A stretch of 11,359 nucleotides of DNA, taken from NCBI GenBank assembly GCA_017625185.1, contig JAGALN010000165.1, forward strand, positions 1-11,359. Reading direction: 5' to 3'. Within the stretch, counting starts at the first letter, position 1. The number at the start of each line of letters is the position of its first letter. The notes under the pieces were generated by a model. It ran no database searches. It was not told the origin of the DNA and saw only the letters and a program-made list of their open reading frames with translations. The translations under genes and the position numbers were made by a program. Source of the DNA: Clostridia bacterium (GTDB lineage: Bacteria; Bacillota; Clostridia; Monoglobales; Monoglobaceae). This document shows, piece after piece, positions 7,664 to 11,359 of the stretch.

Positions 7664-8665
7664 ATGGGGAGAAGAAGAAAGGAAGAACGCCGGATGCCGG
7701 TGAAGGTAAGGGCGACCATTCTGTTTTTGATGATTGTCATCATCGGAGTCAGCATCGGCTTATTGTTTACCCCTGTTTTTCAGGTGGAGGAGGTTTTCTG
7801 TGCGGGAAACGAGAGGATCTCTCAGGAGGAAATCATTGCTGCAGCCCAGGTTCCTCTGGGGAAAAACATTCTGCTCCAGCGTCTTTCCAAAATCAGGGAA
7901 CGGGTTGGAGAAATCCCTATGGTAGAGGAAGTGAAGACCCGCCGTATTTTCCCCAATAAGATTAAAATCTGGATTCGAGAACGGGTTCCCGCAGCATATC
8001 TCTATGACGGCGACGCGCAATGTGTCGTTGTGGATGTGGAGGGAAAAATCCTGGAAATCATTGAAGACGAGCGGGTAACGCAAATGCAGGAAGCCTATAC
8101 CCCGGTCAAGGTAGAGCCGGTGCCTAAGGAAGAGGAGAAGCCGGAGGAGGAAACGTCAGAAGAAACGCCAAAACCCACCGAAACGCCAAAACCCACCGAA
8201 GCGCCAAAATCCACCGAAACGCCGGTTCCCACAGAGGTTGCTGAACCGGAGCGTGGCTATACGGTTCCCTTTGTGGTGGGTCTTAAACCTGCAAAGCCTG
8301 AGGTGGGCAAGTTGGTGGACAGCAAGGAACGGGAGAAGCTCGCCCGGGTTATGGAAGCATTCCAGGCGTTGGAAAAGGCAGACCTGCTGGTGCGGGCGAC
8401 CTACCTGGATGTGACCGACCTGGCCGATGTGGTTTTGGTGATTGAAAACCGGCTGGAGATTCAGCTGGGTGAGCTTCAAAATATGGAGTACCGAAGCCAG
8501 TTCCTGGCAACGGTAATCCGGGAAAAAATTTCTGCCACCGAGCATGTGATTATGGATTATCGTACCAACGATATCTATGTTCGTCCTCCGGAGGATGGGA
8601 AAGAACGAATGATTGAAAAACCCTCCGAAACACCGGAACCTACCCAAGCGGCGGAGGATGAATAA
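7664..8665 (+). CDS. divIB: Cell division protein DivIB/FtsQ with a Pro/Thr/Glu-rich insert
   Basis: This is a single-pass membrane protein of the divisome, in the FtsQ/DivIB family. The 333-residue product has a short, strongly basic cytoplasmic N terminus (MGRRRKEERR), one membrane segment at about 16-36, and a POTRA domain at about 39-107 (start FQVEEVFCAGN, end KIWIRERVPAAYL). The beta domain begins around QCVVVDVEGKIL (119-130) and resumes at YTVPFVVGLKP (199-209), continuing to about residue 306. Between them lies a roughly 60-residue acidic and Pro/Thr/Glu-rich stretch with KPTETP repeats. The C-terminal tail after about 318 (SETPEPTQ) has the same flavour. GAGAGGAG precedes the ATG at 7664 by about eight bases. 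Position just before ftsZ fits division genes. The call rests on topology, POTRA pattern and context, since the family is poorly conserved. Confidence 0.9.
   Translation: MGRRRKEERRMPVKVRATILFLMIVIIGVSIGLLFTPVFQVEEVFCAGNERISQEEIIAAAQVPLGKNILLQRLSKIRERVGEIPMVEEVKTRRIFPNKIKIWIRERVPAAYLYDGDAQCVVVDVEGKILEIIEDERVTQMQEAYTPVKVEPVPKEEEKPEEETSEETPKPTETPKPTEAPKSTETPVPTEVAEPERGYTVPFVVGLKPAKPEVGKLVDSKEREKLARVMEAFQALEKADLLVRATYLDVTDLADVVLVIENRLEIQLGELQNMEYRSQFLATVIREKISATEHVIMDYRTNDIYVRPPEDGKERMIEKPSETPEPTQAAEDE
8165..8235 (+). repeat. 18-base tandem repeat inside divIB
   Basis: ACGCCAAAACCCACCGAA occurs at 8165-8182 and identically at 8183-8200. A third copy at 8201-8218 has two changes, and a diverged fourth copy covers 8219-8235. 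The unit is six codons and keeps frame, encoding a TPKPTE-type repeat in the linker of DivIB. The identity of the first two copies and decay of the others point to recent in-frame expansion. Confidence 0.85.
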
Positions 8666-8714
8666 ATGAATGTAACAAAATTGTAATATTATTTTAAAAA
8701 AGTTGAAAAATAAC

Positions 8715-8742
8715 TTTACAAAATAAAAAAATGTGGTATAAT
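8715..8742 (+). promoter_or_regulatory. Sigma-A type promoter P1 for ftsZ
   Basis: TTTACA (8715-8720, one mismatch from TTGACA) is followed after 16 bases by TATAAT (8737-8742). An extended -10 TG lies at 8734-8735. Upstream sequence is A- and T-rich like an UP element. Transcription would start near 8749, leaving a leader of about 105 bases before ftsZ. This is the strongest promoter-like sequence seen in the window. Confidence 0.8.
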
Positions 8743-8756
8743 GGATGAGAGAAGTC

Positions 8757-8786
8757 TTACAAGCATTTTTTTACTTATGGTAAAAT
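8757..8786 (+). promoter_or_regulatory. Possible second ftsZ promoter P2
   Basis: TGGTAAAAT at 8778-8786 is an extended -10 closely resembling that of P1 (TGGTATAAT), 44 bases downstream of it. A -35 is weak: TTACAA at 8757-8762 is 18 bases away. The short flanking words around both -10 boxes also match (AATGG follows each TGGTA-A core). Confidence 0.4.
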
Positions 8787-8839
8787 GGGAAATAATACAT
8801 TGAGATTTGGCGAAAGACTGGAAGAGAAAAGGGAATTGT

Positions 8840-8847
8840 AAGGAGGA
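8840..8847 (+). promoter_or_regulatory. ftsZ ribosome binding site
   Basis: AAGGAGGA lies six bases before GTG at 8854. This near-perfect site selects a GTG start for ftsZ. Confidence 0.85.
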
Positions 8848-8853
8848 AGTATC

Positions 8854-10023
8854 GTGTTTCAGTTTGATACAGAGAATGTAAACCCCGCACAGATTAAGGT
8901 GATTGGTGTCGGCGGCGGCGGTAATAACGCAGTAAACAGGATGATTGAGGCGCAGGTGAAGAGTGTCGAGTTCGTGGCGGTCAATACGGACAAGCAGGAT
9001 TTGACCTTATCCACCGCTTCTCAGAAAATACAGATTGGTGAGAAAATTACCAAGGGTCTTGGCGCAGGTGCTGACCCCGAGGTTGGCAGAAAAGCGGCAG
9101 AAGAGAGCCGGGACGAGATTGCCCAGGCAATCAAGGGCGCAGATATGGTCTTTGTCACTGCCGGCATGGGCGGTGGTACCGGTACCGGTGCGGCGCCTAT
9201 CGTTGCAGAGGTTGCAAAGGAGATGGGGGTACTGACCGTTGGTATCGTAACCAAGCCTTTCTGGTTCGAGGGTAAGACCCGTCAACTCAATAGCGACGAG
9301 GGTGTGAAGAACCTGATGGGCGCTGTGGATACTCTGGTTGTGATTCCCAATGATAAACTGTTAGAGGTTGCTGAAAACCGTACTCCGCTGATGGAATCCT
9401 TCCGGATGGCAGATGACATCCTCCGTCAGGGTGTCCAGGGGATTTCCGATTTGATTTCCAGACCCGGTTTGATTAGTCTGGACTTTGCTGACGTAAAGAC
9501 CATTATGAAGGATGCAGGCTTTGCCCACATGGGTATTGGCCGTGCCAGTGGCGAAACCCGTGCCGAAGAGGCTGCCAAGAAGGCAATACATAGCCCTCTC
9601 TTGGAAACCACGATTGAGGGCGCCAAGGGCGTTATCCTGAACGTAACCGGCGGCAGTGACCTTGGTATTTTGGAGGTTAAGACCGCAGCAGAGCTGGTTG
9701 AGGAAGCGGCAGATAAGGATGCCAACATCATCATCGGTGCTATCATCGATGAGGAGATGGGGGATGAAATTCAGATTACTGTCATTGCAACCGGGTTTAA
9801 AGGCAACGAACCTAAGGATGCCGAAGAAAATCCTTTTGACAGTTTCCTGAGTCGTTTCGGCAACGGCGGTAACCTGAACCGGACCGCAACTGCAGCACCG
9901 GCAGCGCCGGCAACCGAGCCCCGGACTGCCAATGCACCGGCATCGGGCAGCGGTATGTTCAACAAGTTCGGAGAGGACGACGGCATTGATGTTCCGGTAT
10001 TCCTCCGGAACCGGAACAAATAA
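8854..10023 (+). CDS. ftsZ: Cell division GTPase FtsZ
   Basis: FtsZ is the tubulin-like GTPase that forms the cytokinetic ring. The 389-residue product starts at GTG. It shows the nucleotide-binding [13 protein letters not shown] (18-30), the tubulin signature [12 protein letters not shown] (104-115), PNDKLL (165-170), and the T7 loop [14 protein letters not shown] (205-218) with aspartates 210 and 213. An Ala/Pro/Thr-rich flexible linker runs at about 350-375, and the C-terminal peptide [11 protein letters not shown] is the usual contact for FtsA, SepF or other tethers. In the T7 loop the usual asparagine of GxxNxDxxD is serine (208). ftsA is not adjacent. The gene has its own promoter region, so it can be expressed apart from the mur genes, and ends at a strong terminator. 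Confidence 0.99.
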   Translation: MFQFDTENVNPAQIKVIGVGGGGNNAVNRMIEAQVKSVEFVAVNTDKQDLTLSTASQKIQIGEKITKGLGAGADPEVGRKAAEESRDEIAQAIKGADMVFVTAGMGGGTGTGAAPIVAEVAKEMGVLTVGIVTKPFWFEGKTRQLNSDEGVKNLMGAVDTLVVIPNDKLLEVAENRTPLMESFRMADDILRQGVQGISDLISRPGLISLDFADVKTIMKDAGFAHMGIGRASGETRAEEAAKKAIHSPLLETTIEGAKGVILNVTGGSDLGILEVKTAAELVEEAADKDANIIIGAIIDEEMGDEIQITVIATGFKGNEPKDAEENPFDSFLSRFGNGGNLNRTATAAPAAPATEPRTANAPASGSGMFNKFGEDDGIDVPVFLRNRNK

Positions 10024-10033
10024 GAAAGAAAGT

Positions 10034-10077
10034 AAAACACCCGTAATACACTTACAATGTATTACGGGTGTTTTTTT
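10034..10077. terminator. Bidirectional intrinsic terminator between ftsZ and mrp
   Basis: A perfect 17-bp inverted repeat pairs 10034-10050 with 10058-10074 around the loop CTTACAA. On the plus strand it ends in seven Ts (10071-10077), with a further T-rich stretch after it. On the minus strand the A-tract side gives TTTT followed by more pyrimidines. It sits 10 bases after the ftsZ stop and about a dozen bases from the mrp stop, so it can end both converging transcripts. Confidence 0.95.
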
Positions 10078-10085
10078 ATCTGTTT

Positions 10086-10922
10086 TTAATCTTGATACTG
10101 CTTTTCCAATAAATCAAATGCCTTGCCCAGCCAGGGTTCTGCATCCACGGTATCAATCTCGCCCTTGTCGCAGGCTTTGGCGATGGCGGGGTCAATGGGG
10201 AGCTGCCCCAGAACGTCCAGACCATATTCTTTTGCAACATTGTCGATATGGCTCTCCCCAAAGACGGAGATCTTGTTGCCGCAATCGCCGCATTGGATGT
10301 AGCTCATATTTTCTACCAAGCCTAAGATGGGGATGTTCATCATCTGTGCCATCTTGACTGCCTTTCCCACAATCATGGAAACCAGCTCCTGGGGAGAGGT
10401 TACCACAACAATCCCGTCAACGGGGAGGGACTGGAAGACGGTCAGGGGGACATCGCCGGTGCCGGGTGGCATATCCACAAACATATAATCGATATCCGAC
10501 CAGACCACATCCGACCAGAACTGCTTGACGGTGCCGCCAATGACGGGTCCCCTCCAAACGACCGGATCGGTATCGTTCTCTAAAAGGAGATTGATGGACA
10601 TGATGGAAACACCGGTTTTGCTTACCATGGGAAGAATCCCGTATTCACTGCCCTGCGCCTTGCCGGAAACGCCGAAAATCCTGGGGATGGACGGGCCGGT
10701 GATGTCCGCATCTAAGATAGCCGTCCGGTATCCGGCTTTCTGCATTCCCGATGCCAGAAGAGAGGTAACCAGGGATTTTCCAACCCCGCCCTTTCCGCTG
10801 ACAACACCGATTACCTTTTTTACCTGGCTCATGGGATTGGCAGGAGCCGCAAAGCTTTGGGGCTCTGAACGATTGCCGCAGTTTTCACCGCAGCTGGAGC
10901 AATCATGGGTACATTCGCTCAT
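10086..10922 (-). CDS. mrp: Mrp/NBP35 family P-loop ATPase, Fe-S cluster carrier
   Basis: Proteins of the Mrp/ApbC/NBP35 family bind ATP and carry or transfer Fe-S clusters to target proteins in the cytoplasm. The 278-residue product has the deviant Walker A motif SGKGGVGKS (42-50), ILDADITGPSIPRIFG (69-84), VDMPPGTGD (149-157), and the C-terminal cluster-binding pair CGDC (211-214). The first 15 residues add four cysteines (4, 8, 11, 15) spaced C-x3-C-x2-C-x3-C, an extra N-terminal metal or cluster site of the NBP35 kind but with different spacing. The start is taken at ATG 10922 with AAAGG 11 bases upstream; a GTG three codons earlier is too close to that site. The gene follows the unidentified gene by 17 bases, so the two are probably cotranscribed. 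The symbol is family-level. Confidence 0.93.
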   Translation of the reverse strand: MSECTHDCSSCGENCGNRSEPQSFAAPANPMSQVKKVIGVVSGKGGVGKSLVTSLLASGMQKAGYRTAILDADITGPSIPRIFGVSGKAQGSEYGILPMVSKTGVSIMSINLLLENDTDPVVWRGPVIGGTVKQFWSDVVWSDIDYMFVDMPPGTGDVPLTVFQSLPVDGIVVVTSPQELVSMIVGKAVKMAQMMNIPILGLVENMSYIQCGDCGNKISVFGESHIDNVAKEYGLDVLGQLPIDPAIAKACDKGEIDTVDAEPWLGKAFDLLEKQYQD

Positions 10923-10939
10923 TTGTAACACAACCTTTC

Positions 10940-11359
10940 TTATTCTTTCTCATCTGCATTGAGCCCGGGTACGCCAGGATGATTCGGCGTAGCGCCGCCA
11001 ATGCGTTTGATGATGTCTTTGTAAATTTCGGCAGCATTTGCCTGAAGTGCTTTGGCAGATTGCTCTGCCTTCCCCCGGGAGCCGGCAAAGATTTGCAGCT
11101 CCAGAAGGGGGGAGTTGGCATCCAATATCTGCAGGGATGCCATATATTGTTGGGGTGCTACGGGAAGAATTTCTGTCCTGATGGCGTGAGGGTCTGTCTG
11201 GTCATGGAATTTGATGGTGGCTACCGCTTCTTCAATATGACGCCGAATACTGCCGGGAATCCGTTCAAAGAAAAAGTCGTTGGTATCTTTTCCCTTTTCG
11301 CTTAAAAGAAAGGACTGTTCGTTCCGGTAATGAGTTTCTTCCACATAACCGTCTTCCAT
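10940..11359 (-). CDS. Uncharacterised small soluble protein, possibly partial at its N terminus
   Basis: I do not recognise this protein. The frame is open from the window edge to TAA at 10940-10942 and gives 139 residues. The first codon visible is an ATG exactly at the edge, so it may be the true start or an internal methionine; no ribosome site can be seen. The product is hydrophilic with no membrane segment or signal peptide. Its N-terminal third is acidic (MEDGYVEETHYRNEQSF). The middle has alternating strand-like runs (YMASLQILD, LLELQIFAG), followed by an amphipathic helix-like stretch (KAEQSAKALQANAAEIYKDI) and a Gly/Pro-rich tail (GGATPNHPGVPG). It lies 17 bases upstream of mrp with mrp's ribosome site overlapping its end, which suggests one operon. 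A real gene is likely because this frame joins cleanly to mrp, while the opposing plus-strand frame has no context. Confidence 0.7.
   Translation of the reverse strand: MEDGYVEETHYRNEQSFLLSEKGKDTNDFFFERIPGSIRRHIEEAVATIKFHDQTDPHAIRTEILPVAPQQYMASLQILDANSPLLELQIFAGSRGKAEQSAKALQANAAEIYKDIIKRIGGATPNHPGVPGLNADEKE

Noticed and set aside
8165..8235. Short repeats considered as a CRISPR-like array
   Set aside because: Units are directly tandem without spacers, keep the reading frame and lie inside a coding region.
8156..8647. Minus-strand frame with a repeated Trp-Arg-Phe-Gly-Gly-Phe peptide
   Set aside because: The peptide repeat is only the complement of the 18-base repeat in divIB; the POTRA protein on the plus strand is the real gene.
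8769..8785. TTTTAC/GTAAAA inverted repeat over the P2 -10 box as an operator
   Set aside because: Short and AT-rich in an AT-rich gap; expected by chance and not supported by anything else.

Overview
The window is most of a division and cell wall (dcw) cluster from a bacterium of the Clostridia, probably Lachnospiraceae or close to it. That placement is an inference. It rests on gene content and order, strong AGGAGG-type ribosome sites, a MurE of the meso-diaminopimelate type, a DivIB-like FtsQ, no ftsA next to ftsZ, and roughly balanced base composition. No mobile element, tRNA, rRNA or CRISPR array was seen.

Layout, plus strand, 1 to about 8665: the last 13 codons of an upstream gene, then murE, murF, mraY, ftsW (SEDS family), murG, murA and divIB/ftsQ. 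The first five genes are overlapping or 18-24 bases apart and look like one operon. The murG-murA and murA-divIB gaps are larger (about 60 and 55 bases), and each holds an inverted repeat. The repeat before murA pairs with the murA Shine-Dalgarno. A 188-base AT-rich gap follows, with one very good extended -10 promoter, a probable second one, and a leader in front of ftsZ. ftsZ ends at a perfect 17-bp hairpin terminator that also serves the genes converging from the other side.

Minus strand, about 10086 to the window end: an Mrp/NBP35-type P-loop Fe-S carrier ATPase, preceded in the same apparent operon by an unrecognised small soluble protein that runs to the window edge.

The genes work together on lipid II and the septum. 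MurA makes the first committed UDP-sugar intermediate. MurE and MurF add the third residue and the D-Ala-D-Ala to UDP-MurNAc-peptide. MraY and MurG make lipid I and lipid II at the membrane. FtsW polymerises glycan, DivIB belongs to the divisome, and FtsZ forms the ring. murB, murC, murD and ftsA are not here; murD is missing from its frequent place between mraY and ftsW.

This is mostly an ordinary, well-understood core region. I did not find an undescribed system. The points most worth a second look are the hairpin over the murA ribosome site with its TTG start, a repeat-built Pro/Thr/Glu insert in DivIB, an Asn-to-Ser change in the FtsZ T7 loop, and the unrecognised protein next to mrp.
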